Assembly (NCBI GenBank): GCA_027627225.1
Contig: JAPFQT010000396.1
Span: 1-64,000, forward strand
DNA from: Congeria kusceri
Lineage: Eukaryota; Mollusca; Bivalvia; Myida; Dreissenidae
Direction of reading: 5' to 3'
Length of the DNA stretch: 64,000 nt
Position numbers and translations under genes: made by a program. Shown here one piece after another: positions 48,901 to 63,404 of this stretch. Positions within the stretch are counted from its first letter, which is position 1, and each line of letters begins with the position of its first letter. Under the pieces are notes generated by a model, which did no database searches, was not told the origin of the DNA, and saw only the letters and a program-made list of their open reading frames with translations.

Positions 48901-51900
48901 TCCGCTTATATTTCTATGTTTGTACATCATTACATTTTTGGCACAAGATAGCCTCCATACAAAACCACATAAGTTATTCAATTTAAACTTGTAACTAGCC
49001 TTTGTCATCAACTCCAGTATCAAGGGCAACATTCCCCATAACTCTGTTGTGTATTTTGACAGAGTTATGCCCCTTTTTCACAAAGACTTTCTGGTTAAAG
49101 TTTATATTCACAGTTTTGTAACTTTAAAACTACATAAGTTATTCACTTGGAACTAACCTTTGTCATCAACTCCAGTGTCAGGGGCAACATTCCCCATAAC
49201 TCTGTTTTGTATTTTGACAGATTGATGCCCCTTTTTCACTAAGATTTTCTAGCTAAGTTTATATTCAAAAGTTTTGTAACTTCAAAACTACACAAGTTAT
49301 TCACTTGAAACTTGGAACTAACCTTTTTCATCAACTCCAGTATGAATGGCAACATTCCCTATAACTCTGTTTTCTATTTGACAGAGTTATGCCCCTTTTT
49401 CACATAGATTTTCTGGTTAAAGTTAATATTAAAAAGTTTTGTTACTTCAATACTACAAAAGCTATTCACTTGCAACTTGGTATATACCTTTGTAATCAAC
49501 TCCAGTATCAGGGTGAACATTCCCCATAACTCTATTTTGTATTTTGATAGAGTTATGTCCCTTGTTCACATAGTTTTTCTGTTTAAAGTTTATATTCAAA
49601 AGTTGTGTGACTTCAAAACTACATAAGTTATTTACTTAAAACTTGGAACAAATCTTTATCATCAACTCTAGTACCAGGGGCAACATTACCTATAACTCTA
49701 TTTAAAGTTTATATTCAACAGTGTGGTAACTTCAAAACTACATAAGTTATTCACTTGAAACTTGGAACTAACCTTTGTCATCAACTCTAGTATCAGGGGC
49801 AACATTACCCATAACTCTTGTTTCTTATTTTGGCAGAGTTAGCCCACATTGTACTCAGACTTTGTGGTTTAAGTTTTTGTTCCAAAAATTTATAAACTAT
49901 ACACGGCTTCACTTAAAAATATTGTATTTTAACAAATGTATGCCCCTTTCACTATCCAAAATGTGTACCAACTGAAATACTTAGAATAGTCGAGCGCGCT
50001 GTCCTCTGACAGCTCTTGTATTTACTATTCTTACACGGCACATGGCTAGCTTTCCATAGACAAGGAAGAAAATCGACCATGGGTTATTCTGCAATAAACT
50101 ATAGACGGAGCCAAATTTTTTAAAAATTGTTCTGGAAATTCGAAGAAATTGTTTCGTAAAATGCACATGCTTAAACTCTCAATAGCAAAAATGTCATATA
50201 TTAATTAGTTTTCCATTATGTTGCTCAATAGAACCACATTTGTACTACATATTTTATATTTAAGATCACAAAAAACGTTTTACGATTTGTTAATATGCTT
50301 TTAAATTGCGTTTGTCAGCATAATATTTTCACTGTATTTATCACTAAGTATGCCGTTCATATTGATTTTTCAATGAAGCTGATGTCATTTTGAATTGTTA
50401 TGATGTATTGACGTCACTGAAACGCACATGTGAATGTACTTTGCGGAAATGGGCAGAGTATAGATAAATATAGTTTTCATTAATGACCCTTAAAAATACA
50501 GACAAATTATATTGATCTATAAGATCTTGTTAGAATCGAAATAATTGACACTTAAGCGTCGGTTATTGCGGGAATAACCAACGGTCTGTCGTTCCAATCA
50601 CACCACCTACGCATCAGAACTCCAAACCGTTGGTTATTACTGCAATAACCAACGATTACCCGTCAATTATTTCTTAAGAGTAAGATTAAGAAGTTTGTTA
50701 GATCTAGTTGTCTATTTTAGACCATATATATTTATGGGTGCATTTAATGTTACTGCTAATTAAATCAGTATTGATATGAACACTAATCTAAATCTATTGA
50801 AGAATCCAGTTGATGACAACATTTACACACTATCATCTCAAGAAACCACATTGTTAAATGCAGTATTGCAGTTTGATACTTCCTGTATATACCTGGTTTT
50901 GGTATCCAGGTAAATAGCAAATAAACAAAATACCTGGGTATTACGTTTCTAAAATGAATGTATGTATAACAGGTATAAGTACAGTTGGAGGGCAATAGAG
51001 GCTAACTTCAATACCACCTTACATTGATATTAGTAACACATTCCAATATTGCCTTTTCGTGAACAAGGTTGTAATGATTTCAATGCTTTGCTTTACATGT
51101 TTATGCTGCATATGCATAAGTTAAGTGTTATGGAAAATTTAGTACACAAATGTTACAGGTATTGAGTGCATCTAATTATTGGGTATATATATGTAGACCA
51201 TTACCATGGCACATGGTTCGAAACAGGATTGTGTATATTGTCTGAATATTGATGTTATTTCATCTCCACATTTTATTATAATATGAATATGTTTATTTTT
51301 TCCTTTCAGACTGTGTGCTAAAGTGACACTCATATCTGAGTCAGCCAAACAACAGTCATCCAACCTGCAGCAACTGTCTGCCAAGCTCGAATCTATTCTA
51401 GAACAAATGAAGAGCCTGCACAATAAACAAGAGGCCAGTATTCAGTCTCTGCAAGGGTCATATAATGAACAATTACAAAATGTCAAAGAAACACGCCGAA
51501 AAATAAATGCAGCTTTAGACAAGATAGAAACAAACACCTTGAATGAAATGAAAGCCACACTGACGAGCCTCCAAGCTTCTCTCAAGACAGATGTTGAGAA
51601 CTGCACCAGACTTCGGGATCAGTTGAAAAAACTTCACGAGGCCTTACAGGACATAAGTGATAAGAGCAAGGAGGAACTCTCCTTTATAGCCAGCCAGAAA
51701 TGTGTGGACAAAATACAAAAGTCTGAAAAATACCTGAAGGAGAATTCTATTCCATTTGAACGTTCAGTAACATTCTATGCTAACAGCGACATTGAGGAGT
51801 ACCTGTCCAGACTGTCAGGTCTGGGGTGCATTTTTCCCAGTACCCAGGCATTGACAGTGCAGGGAAATCCAGACCAAGTATTGACTGTTAAAGGAAAGTC

Positions 51901-53637
51901 AGAGCATAATGTGCGCATACCAAGTGATTCATCACCATGCATTATCAGAGGCATATGTGTTCTCCCTGATGGCCAGATTCTTGTTGTAGACTGCAGAAAT
52001 ACGAAATTAAAGCTGCTGGACCAGCAGTACAGGGTGCTTACTCATTGTGATGTGTCTACTGATCCACAGGACATATGTCATATAACACACAGTGAAGTTG
52101 CTGTTACTGTGAATGATGATAACACACATGAGATCCAGTTTATCTCTGTCAACAATGGGCAGCTGGTGAAGGGCAGGAAGCTTCAGTTACAACATTACTG
52201 TGCAGGTATTGCCCACCACCAGGGGGAGCTGTATGTCACTGATCTTACTGCACTGTACAAGTACACGCTGAGTGGGAAACTGGTCAGCAAGCTGTATGAG
52301 GATACATCACGTGATTATACAGGTTAGAATCATGGCGGGTTCATCCGGATATTATTAGAAATATGTATCATAAAGTAATTATAAGACTGTATAGTTGTAG
52401 AATGTACGTGTGTCAGTTTAAGTTTACAGCAGCAGTTAAGAATGATTTTCAATATTATTGATTTATATATATAAGTTATCAGGCATTTTGACTGTAACTA
52501 CATGGCATGTCTATAAATAGACAGTGAGTGCTTTTCAATGACACACTCTGTGACCTGCTGTTTATATTTTGTGGTTTTCAAGTAAATATACGTGCATTAT
52601 TGTTTCATAATTCAGCGTGTTTCCAAACGTTATATGAAGTAAATAAACTTTAAATTGTTGTAGTTGAAATTTGTTAAATTAATAGATTTGTATTTGTAAA
52701 ACTGTTTAAATAACAACTGGCTTTTGTTACTTGTGTAGAAGAACAAGAGAGAAGTTTTATTTCATGTTGTTTTGAAACATATTTCCTGTTGTAAAAGCTT
52801 AACTTCTGTTATTATAACGTACATGTACATGCTATAAATATGTCAGCCAGTGTCAGCTACAGAATAACACAGATGTCAGTAATCACGTATACATGTATAG
52901 AAAATCTATTAATACTGCATATGCCATAGTTGCATCAGCTGACACATTCATGTATACATGTATAGGAAATCTGTTATTACTGCATATAGTTACGCATTCA
53001 TGCGTACATGTTCACTGTACCGTGTAATTGTTTCCATCCGTGTAATTGTGGTAGACTTCAATTCTAACTCACCAGTCAACGTGTCAAACTTTTAGGCAAT
53101 AAACTGATACAGAACCTTCCTGTCACGCTAAAATATTTATTATTATTGGATTTTATGCAGATCTTTAAGACGCGTAATTGTCTGTTTAACGACGCATTAA
53201 TAATACAATGTCATTGCAGTTTGTTTATTAACATTATTAAACATTTAAAGTAATTTAATATCTTGATGTGACTCTGTTTTGCAGTATACAGGTGTGCTGT
53301 GAGTCCCACAGGGGATCTGGTATACATCACCAACTGGCCCCAGCACAAGCTCCTCACCCTGGCCAGGGATGGGTCTGTACTCTCTACATTGGAGGACCCT
53401 GAACTACGATGGCCAGAGGCTGTACATGTGACACCTGCAGGCCAGGTGTTGGTCTGTGGAGGGGTGTCCCAGACTATCATACAGGTGGACAGGGAGGGCA
53501 GGAAGAAGCTGGCCACTCTGGCTACAGACAGGGATGGAGTGAGGGGCCCAGTGTCAGTCTGCTACAACAGGCACACAGCCTCCATCATTGTGGGACAATG
53601 TGACAACAAGAACATCCTGGTGTTCAAAGTGCAATAG
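45610..53637 (+). CDS. TRIM-like B-box protein, right-arm copy (3 exons, 566 aa)
   Basis: Exons are 45610-45944, 51310-52322 and 53285-53637 (335 + 1013 + 353 bases, 567 codons with stop). Splice phases agree at both joints: AG+A makes R112, and G+TA makes V450. Domain order is B-box1-like (~20-60), B-box2 (83-114), coiled coil (~120-265), then a beta-propeller/NHL-like C terminus. Such proteins dimerise through the coiled coil and bind partners with the propeller; the partner here is unknown and no RING is encoded, at least in these exons. A non-coding or RING-bearing upstream exon cannot be excluded, but the ATG context and candidate TATA box argue for this start. It is transcribed away from the palindrome axis, divergent from its left twin, about 19 kb away. 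The translated exons of the two copies are the same. Confidence 0.87.
46104..50018 (-). mobile_element. Tandem-core element interrupted by TIR transposon (right)
   Basis: Mirror of 21874-25788: ~165-bp units split by the insert at 46383-48959. It lies in intron 1 of the right TRIM-like gene. Confidence 0.6.
46383..48959. mobile_element. 2577-bp TIR transposon (right)
   Basis: Mirror of 22933-25509, with the same 29-bp terminal inverted repeats and GTTTTG/CAAAAC duplication. Because both arms carry it at the same site, it inserted before the arms were duplicated. Confidence 0.8.
50538..50673. repeat. 136-bp dumbbell-like palindromic element (right)
   Basis: Mirror of 21219-21354: two hairpins with TTGGTTATT stems inside a 12-bp outer inverted repeat. 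Confidence 0.7.
51310..52322 (+). CDS. TRIM-like gene exon 2 (right arm)
   Basis: A polypyrimidine tract and CAG end at 51309. The exon completes B-box2 (HRLC), then encodes the coiled coil (LQQLSAKLESILEQMKSLH and onward) and early propeller strands. Donor ACAG/GTTAGA at 52323. Confidence 0.88.
53285..53637 (+). CDS. TRIM-like gene exon 3 (right arm)
   Basis: The acceptor TTTTGCAG ends at 53284. It encodes the final propeller strands and ends with TAG at 53635-53637. GC content is visibly higher than in the surrounding introns. Confidence 0.88.
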
Positions 53638-54355
53638 CTTACTTGTACATGTATCAGACATTTGTATAATAACAAATATGGTTATCTTAAAATGACCTTA
53701 TGTATTTATATTTAAACTTATGTATTGTGTAATGTATTATTTTTCAAATTTATGTATTGTGTATTGTGTTATGTTTTAAAACACAATTGTGGTTTAGGAT
53801 CTACAATATGTTTGTATAAACAATATTTTTATCTTAAAATGGCAGTGTATTTTTGGACATTGTGAATTATATTCTACCGTCTGTGTCTTACATAATTGCT
53901 ATTGCATTTTACATAACTTAACGAGTTAACATATACTGTATGCCACAATGACAAAAACTATTTTAGTTTAGAAGTTAATGTTTGTACATAAATATACATG
54001 TACATGACACTTGCTATTTTTAGACTGACTGTCATTTCTACGTACATGTTAGAAATTTATTTGATCAGTTACTTGAAAACATAACACTGTATTGTTGTAT
54101 AAATACAGGTATTTGAACTATTAAAAATTAAGAATAGCTGAGAATTTTTGCAGTGATTTAGCTATATGATTCATATTAATATATTATATTCATTGTATAT
54201 TGCCTTTTCTCATGTTCATGCCTGTTTGTACATTTCTTTTCCTATGAATTTTCTGTTCTATATAAATGATGTATGTTTATCTTATATCAATTAAATTTAA
54301 TCATTTACGTAATATGCATTGTTGACGTCATTATGTGATTATTGTTCTATTGTTA
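53638..54355. other. 3' flank of right TRIM-like gene
   Basis: Mirror of 17537-18254. Likely holds the 3' UTR; no canonical AATAAA seen near the stop. Confidence 0.35.
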
Positions 54356-55275
54356 TTTTTAGCTCACCTGAGCACAACGTGCTTATGGTGGGCTTTTGTG
54401 ATTGCCTTTTGTTTGTCATGCGGCGTGTGTCGTCAACATTTTCCTAGAGGCCACATTTATTGGCCAATCTTCATGAAACTTGCCCAGAACATTTGTCCCA
54501 ATGATATCTTAGCCAAGGTTGAGACTGGGTCATGTGGGGTCAAAAACTAGGTCACTAGGTCAAATTGAAAAAAAGTTTGTGAACACATATTTTTTACCCA
54601 ATCAACATGAAACTTGCTCAGAACATTTGTTCTAATGATATCTTGGCCGAGTTCGAAAATGGCTCCGGTCCATTGAAAAACATGGCCTCCAGGGGGTGGT
54701 GCAGTTTTCCTTATATAGCTTTAGAAAAAGCTTGTGAACACTCTAGAAGTGACATTTTTTAACCAATCCTCACGAAACTTGCACAGAATATTCATTCTTA
54801 TGATATCTCGGCCGAGTTGGAAAATGGTTCCGCTCCATTGAAAAACATGGCTGCCAGGGGGCGGGGCAGTTGTCCTTATATGGCTATAGAAAAAAGCTTG
54901 TGAATACTCCAGAAGTCACATTTTTTGCCAATCAACATGAAACTTGCTCAGAACATTTTTTCTTATGATATCTCAGCCGAGTTCGAAAATTGTTCCTGTC
55001 CGTTGAGAAACATGGCTGCCACAGGGTGGGGCAGTTTTCCTTATATGGCTATATTGAAAACTTTGACAAGCTTGTGAACACTAGAGGCCACATTTATTGC
55101 TCAATCTTCATGAAACTTGCCCAGAACGATAATGAAGATGATGGAAATGATGATGATGAGGATGATAATGATGAGGATGACGCTGAATGTATGATGATGT
55201 CGTTTCCAGAGGGGCTTTCCAGAAGTTTGTGGACAAGTTACTCTATAGCAAAACAGAACGCGGTATTCCTGTGAA
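54356..55275 (+). repeat. Tandem-core mobile element (right)
   Basis: Mirror of 16617-17536, here in its forward orientation: TTTTTAGCTCACCTGAGCAC start, five ~160-bp units (near 54472, 54608, 54775, 54935, 55110) and a GAT/GAG microsatellite at 55126-55195. Confidence 0.6.
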
Positions 55276-55551
55276 AATGATCATATTGCATTTTCAGTCA
55301 TATCTGTCAAACACTGTATAAGAAAGTGATTCAGAAATCTTACATTAAAACAGAATTATGTCCTAAACACAATGGCTATATGCGCACAGGTTCTGCACTT
55401 AAAATGCGCACCGTCATTTTACCGAATCACAACGTCACTCTTTCTCAAAATAGACGCCACCAGTAGCGTTACAACGACGGCCTTGGTAAAATATATTATT
55501 ATGCTATTTGAGATAAGAATACGTCAGTCTCTGTGCACGAGCACACAGATA

Positions 55552-55783
55552 CACCATTCATCGAGCGCAAGCCCTTAAGACCCTTCTTCAGTCTCGGGGA
55601 AACGAGCGGAATCGCAGGGCATGAGGTCCGGTGAATATTCGCAAAGTGCTGGATCGATATTGTCGTCTGCACTTCTCCTGGCGCATGGGCGGATGCATTG
55701 TCTTCATGATATATCACTCCACGATCGAATCCGTCCGTTCGCTTCCACTGAAGTTCACGTGTAAGGTCCCGGCGTATCACCTG
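55552..55783 (-). pseudogene. Mariner-like transposase relic (right)
   Basis: Mirror of 16109-16340, with the same frameshifts. The shared lesions show it was already dead before the arms were duplicated. Confidence 0.75.
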
Positions 55784-56622
55784 ACAAATATATACAAATC
55801 TTGTATAGCTTTGATGTAAAAAAAATAATAAAAAGTACCTTCGAATTATACTGGGCAGTGCCAGTCTGGCCACTCGGAATTGCATATTATGTGCTGATAC
55901 ACGTACATGTAGTGGGATTCCGTTTTCCACTATAAATACGTCTATAGGAGCGTGCTTTGTGCATTTGAAACGACGTAAGTATTCCGGAATGACGTCACTT
56001 TTTCATTTACGTTTTTGGAGCGTTTGGTTGCTTAAAATTTGTTATTTTTACATGAACACATAACAAAAAGAAAACGTTTTTGAATTGAGGCATGTTTGTT
56101 GGATTGAAGTTGCAATAGCAAACACAACAGACAAGAGTTTTTATTATCATCTGCGAAATTAAAATGCTTAAACTCTTCATACGTTGTTTTTGTTGCAAAC
56201 CATATATAATCATAATTCATAAAATAAAAAAGAAATATTGCAATTGCCTACGATCTTCTAGATTGCCCTTATATATATATTATCAATGTGGCTGATTTAC
56301 GAACACAGATAACTAGTTAGGAACGTTTGAACACATGTGGACTGGTTTCCTACGAATTCTGCTAAAGCTGCCTGGTGCCAGTGTCCGTTGATTGCGTATC
56401 ATTTTCCATTAATTGCAACTGTCGACTTAGTCCATTCGGGACTGTTATGTTTATTGTAAATAATGATTGTTCAGACTAATGAATTGGTTAATTTTGTCTG
56501 TAGCTATTTACGTTAAGCTCGTTTCCTTTGAGCAACTGTCTGGCGCGTTTCACAAAACTTGAACGCTGGGACGCTTTCGTTATTACGGAATTCGTATTAG
56601 TTCTCTGAAAAAACTTGTTGTT
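55784..56622. other. Non-coding, no gene recognised (right)
   Basis: Mirror of 15270-16108; nothing recognised. Confidence 0.35.
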
Positions 56623-56982
56623 TGAGTGTGATGCGTAGTTGTGATACATGGTTGAAACGCGTGTATGTGACGCATGGTTGTATTGCATGTATGTGACACG
56701 TGGTTGTGTTGCATGTATGTGACGCATGGTTGTGTTGCATGTATGTGACACGTGGTTGTGATACATGGTTGAAACGCGTGTATGTGGCACATGGTTATAT
56801 TGCATGTATGTGACATGTGGTTGTGATAAATGGTTGTAACGCATTTATGTGACGCACGGATGTGTTGCGTGTATGTGACATGTGGTTGTGTTGCGTTTTT
56901 GTGACTCATGGTTGTGTTGCATGTATGTGACAAGTGGTTATGGTGTGTGTATGTGATTAGTGGTTATGTTGCGTGTATGTGA
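56623..56982. repeat. 26-bp minisatellite, second block (right)
   Basis: Mirror of 14910-15269. It carries G at 56823, the ancestral state shared with the main array, where the left arm has the mutated base at 15069. Confidence 0.88.
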
Positions 56983-57134
56983 CAATTCTTGATTAGAATT
57001 AAAGCATGTAAGACAATAATACTATAAACATTAAATGAACCAACCACAGACAAAGGGAAGTGTATGACTTTAAGAAGTTTACAAAAGACTTCACTAAGGA
57101 GCTTTGTGGATATGGGCCCCGAAACAGACGAAAT

Positions 57135-57316
57135 ATGCAACCTTCAATGGCTGACTGGGCCAACGTTGTCTTCACCGAGGAGTCTCGCTTCACTATAACC
57201 GGAAATGACGACAGAGCGCGCATGTGCCGGGGTAAGGTGAACGGTTTACCGGATGTTGTTTGCACGAGGGGCCAGTGTGGAGGTGGGTCCTTGATGGCTT
57301 GAGGCGGTGCTATAAA
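57135..57316 (+). pseudogene. Tc1-like transposase relic (right)
   Basis: Mirror of 14576-14757: the same TGA at the VWGGI tryptophan (57300-57302) and the same FTEES change. Confidence 0.75.
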
Positions 57317-59571
57317 ACATTATAAAACTAAGAATCTTGAATATTGTAAACGGGAATTTGAGATCCCAGATACATGTTTTACCAATCCCACACGAAACCC
57401 AGGGCATGATTCCCGTACTCTAAAAGAATTCCGTGTCACATCAACACGCTCCAAAACAACCACGTTCGAACGATGGGGTGACCTGCGTTTGCCAGGCCAT
57501 GTTTGCGACAACAGAACAACTTGCAAGAACCGGAAGCTGACATTCTGTACGCAGGTCACACAATCTCGCACACCGGCAACATTTCATTCACCTCTGTAGA
57601 CTGCTCGGAAAGGAGTCCCAACTCATGCACGTGGCTTTAGTCACATGATCATAACATTCAAACGCATAGCACAATATCATCCAATCATTTTGTTTACATA
57701 TGCAAACTGATTCCTGCGTAAATGGGTATGAAACTAGTTCTCATAATAAGAATCAAAATTATTATGTTTTGTCTCGAGTTTTGATAATTTAAAAACCATT
57801 TATTCTTTATTTCTATGCTTGTGGTCCTAAAAATAAACTTTAATGTGCGTTTTCCGTTCTGACAAGATTCTTGTTATTGAGCCCATTGCAGAGGTGTATG
57901 GTGAGAGCAACGAACGACAACTCAGCTGGGAGATTACAAAACACCGTGCTTCAGAAACAATGCATGCTATAATGATCACATATGTGACTGTGGATTTTGC
58001 TATTGAAAGTAACGAACAATATGACATGTGATGATTTTATTGTCGCTTGTATTTTGCCGAATGTGAAATTTACGGAAAATCCAGGTGGATAGATTACCGA
58101 GGTAAAAGACAACCAAGACAGGATTAATATAATTTAAGATCGAACACACTACATTTTATTTTATGGAATCATTTAGTTCCAAATCAAAATAATGCTAAGT
58201 TCTATTTAAATGAAATTATTCGAAGAGCTGTTGCATTTATTGTTTAATAATTGTCGTATATGTATCATTTAATTACAACTATAATCCACCACAACAACCA
58301 AAACAATAATTGCGACTGTTGCATTTGTTTTCTTTGGGATTACTGTTTTAGTGAGGGTATCAAAGGAACATACTTCTTTGCGGTTTAGTGTGTTTTGTTG
58401 TTCTTGTTGTTGTTTTCACTGAAAATATAAACTATATTTCTGAGCAGGGCGAATGGTGCCACAGTGCCATCGGTTTAAGGATGTGGTCCACTCGCATACA
58501 TACACGAATTACTACAATGTGTATGGATTTTTGACGAACAAAACTGTCAAAATGTCTTGACTTGAGTACATTTCTTGCTTATGTCACAACCGATATATTC
58601 ACGCTCGTAACAAATCAATAACTACTCAAACTGGAAGTTACACAGCACACATTTTCGCCATAATAGGAGGACATAACATACGAACGAAATGTTATTGCAA
58701 ATGCACAACCACAATTACGCTAGCTCATTCACATGTTTCAAATTTCCAACACTATGAAGAACTTTTTTGAAAACATAATACTTCGTAGATGAATAGACAC
58801 AAAGCGTAAACTTCTCTCCAAAAACACCACAGTTTTTCCGACAATACTTATTTACATTTTACATATTTATTTATGTAATGTACTTTGTGTAATATATATA
58901 TATTTTACTAAGTAAGTATGTGTCACAAATTTTGGGAAAAATAACAGGTGAGTCCATATTTTCCAGCGAAACCGATGCTCTATTTTTACACAATGTTCAT
59001 ATTATAAATAATACAGACTTATCTTTGATGTCCGACTTTTGCGCCGCCGCATTGCACAGTACACGTTCTTGTTTTCATTAAGTTTCACGAACACAAATGT
59101 TCACAAATAATACAGTTAATAATAAAGAAATATTCACATATCGCCGTAAGGCCAAAAAGTCATTTGCATTTTGAACATGTTCTGAACAAATTTATAAAAT
59201 TAAATTCCACTATACGTTAAAATTCCAGATTTACGAAATGTCCACATTGTACTGTCAGAATTACCCAACATCTATATATACACTGTGCAAAACACTGAAT
59301 TCTTACCTATAATTGTGTGTTAACACTACACAAGGCGTACATGAAACTATTGTTCCGTTACTTTAACGATTGCTGTCCTGTAAAAACTCGTGCATTCCCA
59401 TTCGGAGATTTTGTAACAATGTACAGGTAGTATACATTCCCCTATTACAAACTTTAAAGGCGCTCTTGCGCGAGTTCTTATTATTTTGACCAGGGCCCAT
59501 ATTTATAATTAGTTTTATGTTATTCTTAACTAAAATTTAAGATAACTAAACATGCAAATTTTGTCACGAAA
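57317..59571. other. Non-coding, no gene recognised (right)
   Basis: Mirror of 12321-14575; nothing recognised. Confidence 0.35.
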
Positions 59572-60704
59572 CAACCATGCATCAGAACCATGCAACACAA
59601 CCACGTGTCACAGCCGTACAACACGACCACGCGTCACATCCGTGCAACACAACCACGCGTCACATCCATGCAACACAACCACGCGTAACATCAGTGCAAC
59701 ACAACCACGCATCACATCTGTGCAACACAACCACGCGTCACATCAAAGCAACACAACCACGCGTTACATCCACGCAACACAACCACGTGTAACATCCATG
59801 CGACACAATTTTTCGTCACATCCACGCACCATAACCATGCGTCCCATCTACGCACCATAACCATGCGTCACATCCATGCAACACAACAACGCGTCACATG
59901 CTCGCAACACAACCATGCGTCACATCCACGCAACATAACCACGCGTCACATCCAGGCACCATAACCATGCGTCACATACATGCAACACAACCACACGTCA
60001 CATCCACGCACCATAACCACGCGTCACATACACGCATATAACCACACGCCACATCCACGCAACACAACCACACGTCACATCCACGCAACATAACCACGCG
60101 TCACATCCAGGCACCATAACCATGCGTCACATACACGCAACACAACCACACGTCACATCCACGCACCATAACCATGCGTCACATACACGCATATAACCAC
60201 ACGCCACATCCACGCAACACAACCACACGTCACATACATGTAGCATAACCACACGTCACATGCACGCACCATAACCACGGGCCGCATACACACACCATAA
60301 CCAAGGGTCACATACACGCACTATAACCACACGTCACATATACGCAAGACAACCACGCGGCACATCCACGCAACACAACCACACGTCACATCCACGCACC
60401 ATAACCACGTGTCACATACACGCAACATAACCACTAATCACATACACACACCATAACCACTTGTCACATACATGCAACACAACCATGAGTCACAAAAACG
60501 CAACACAACCACATGTCACATACACGCAACACATCCGTGCGTCACATAAATGCGTTACAACCATTTATCACAACCACATGTCACATACATGCAATATAAC
60601 CATGTGCCACATACACGCGTTTCAACCATGTATCACAACCACGTGTCACATACATGCAACACAACCATGCGTCACATACATGCAACACAACCACGTGTCA
60701 CATA
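59572..60704. repeat. 26-bp minisatellite, main array (right)
   Basis: Mirror of 11188-12320, with the same number of units by coordinate arithmetic, which is striking for a minisatellite. Confidence 0.9.
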
Positions 60705-62135
60705 CTGTAATAGGACTGATTAGTATTGACCAAATTTTGTTCAAATATGGTTTATTATAATGGCATGCACTTTGATGGTTTGATCTTTACATAATGCTCA
60801 TAATACAAAAAATACTTTGATTATCTTAAGTATTACAAAAATTACACTGCCATGCAATTATCTGCTGTTTATATTCATTTTTTGTATATGAAGAAATAAT
60901 TTGTATCATATGACTTCACTCATATATGAGTAAAAGTCACCCAAGATTGACCAAACAAGTGTGAATTATTTAGTACTTGAAAACAGTTCTTCTGCATGTG
61001 ATGCTAGAGAGCACTGAGAGTGTTCATTGGGTGACAAATGTTTAATTCCTGCAAATAAATGGTCTCTATCAAACCCAGACTGCTATTTGCAATGCAAGCT
61101 GTGCTGCTTCCAATGGATCAATGTATTCCAGATCAGAGATGTTCATTTTGCTACAGCTCCGAAAACTCATAGATTCAATTCAAACACGGCCCATCCTTAC
61201 AACAAGACCATGCCAGTTGCCAAAAATTTTGTGATAAGTAACATTATGGTGATTAAAGTCGGTACATGAAATGGACTTCTGCCTCCTTTGAACTGACCAA
61301 GGAGACATCATATAAAATCGTGTACGCTTTAAGAAAATCCTCATAATTATGTAATACGTGTGATTACAGTGAACCAACCACTGGTGCAGAAAAGTACAAC
61401 AGATAACATTTTAAAGGAGGATGCCAAAATAATTTGCTAATCAACAAATTAATATTAGGATGCGAAAATAATTTGCTAATCAACAAATGAATATTGCTGA
61501 ACAAATATCAGTTTGATAAAACAATGAGTATTTCTTACAACTGTGTTTAACAGCTTATGTAGATTACCTCCCTTTTTATTCTTGCAAAACATTGTAACAA
61601 TATAGTGTTCATGGTCTGCCATGCTTTACCTTTGAATTCATTTGATATCATGATTTTTTGGCCAAGTACATGTATATTTCAACAATGCCTTGCTTAAACA
61701 TTATTCCATGCATGTGTAAAATAAAAGAAACTTGAATCAGGGCAATTCTCTTCCTGTTAGGCCTAAAGAAAATTCTGTGTTTCAGGCAACCTGACCCTAC
61801 CAAGCGAAAAGCCCCCGACCCTAAGTTTTTAGCGACGATTGTTTTCCGTGAAATCCGTATTCGTCAGATCTTAGATAATTTTCAATCTTTATGACAAAAA
61901 TGGATCTTTTGTTTAAAAATTTAACAAAAACTCAATCCCGACTCTACCCAACCCTTTTTAGAACGTTGCTCGAAACAATTAATTATTTTCTTGGCCTTAT
62001 TTCAGCACTAATTTAATTAACAATTACGTGATGCATGATGATGGTGTCATGATGGGTATGACCCTTAAAGTGGCATATCGATGGTATTCTGCACAAAAAT
62101 AGACACATATAAAATATTCCTATTACTCTTGAATA
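60705..62135. other. Non-coding, no gene recognised (right)
   Basis: Mirror of 9757-11187; nothing recognised beyond the short tandem duplication at 61417-61485. Confidence 0.35.
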
Positions 62136-62855
62136 CAGCCAAAACGCGATATTGCAAATTGCGATACTATGAAAAGATGGGATACTACGAATAAGGCTGT
62201 CGGTTCTGTCTGTTTTCTTATATGTTTCACTAAAACATGATACTTATGCCAGTAACTGACAACTGCCCTACTTGAATCAGAAATTATTTCATGATCAATC
62301 CCCACACAACTTATGTGGCTGCGCCGAGGAGTGAACTCACGAACCCAAGATGCGTTACTACGAACACATTTTCCGTTTCCATCATTATGTTTGCATTGAA
62401 ATCTGAACGCGATACTATGAATCATATCGTCATGGAGACTTTTCACACCTTCTGGACGAAGATCTCACAACTCTGTCCGGTCAGACACCTAGCCAGTTTG
62501 TTCGCATCAAGGACTAAGAAGGTTGTTAACAAGTTTAGTTACCATTAAAGCCAGTCAAACTGTTGCAGTGTGAGACCTAATAACGTTCGCGTTTGCCGAT
62601 ATTATGCCATTGCAATTAAGATTATTGTGTGCGGATTTTATACTTTATTATATTTTTCATTATGATGCGAACACATACACAAGTTTATTGTTAAATGCAA
62701 TTAGCATAAGTGCATTAATGTTCATAAATGCTAAGACATGATACACAAAATAACACTTCATGTAATTGCATAAAGATGCGATACTATGAAAAAACGCAAT
62801 ACTATGAAAAAATCCTTGTCTCCCGTGTCTTTTCACAGTATCGCGTTTTTCACTG
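62136..62855. mobile_element. 720-bp pogo/Tc1-like element (right)
   Basis: Mirror of 9037-9756, with CAG termini and flanking TA. Confidence 0.6.
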
Positions 62856-63342
62856 TATATCTTTCCAGTGGTAACAATATATTTACGACAAAATTATATA
62901 CAAATACAGAATTGTTTTTCGATTCACTGTTCCAGTAGGATTCAAATTCAGGCCTACTTCAATCAAGACTTTCCTATGCTATGCAACATTTATCAATGAC
63001 GCGCATGTGCGTAATGGTACATCATGTACATTTAATTCGTATCTATTTTACTACTACCACTAATTTTCCCACGCCCACAAAAGTGTCATCAATGACTACT
63101 TTTTGCATAATAAAATAATTTTGCGTTTGCCAATTGTTTAAAGAAACAATGCTATTGTATTTAACAATGCTTCAATATTAATTCTCTGTACATGAAATTT
63201 AATTGTCAACTCACCGTCAATACAACCCTTTAAAGTATTGGAGATAAAAAAATGTTGCACACAAATATTATGGTGCAAGTTTAGGAAGGATAAACAACTC
63301 TGAAATAATTCTATAAATTATGTTGAAATTATTCGATATTGC

Positions 63343-63404
63343 AGACTCGAACCCGGGACCTCTCGCTTACATGGCGAGTGCTCTCCCGACTGAGCTAACC
63401 CGGC
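63343..63404 (-). pseudogene. tRNA-Thr-like sequence, 3' truncated (right)
   Basis: Mirror of 8488-8549, with intact box A and box B but no 3' acceptor strand. Confidence 0.7.
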
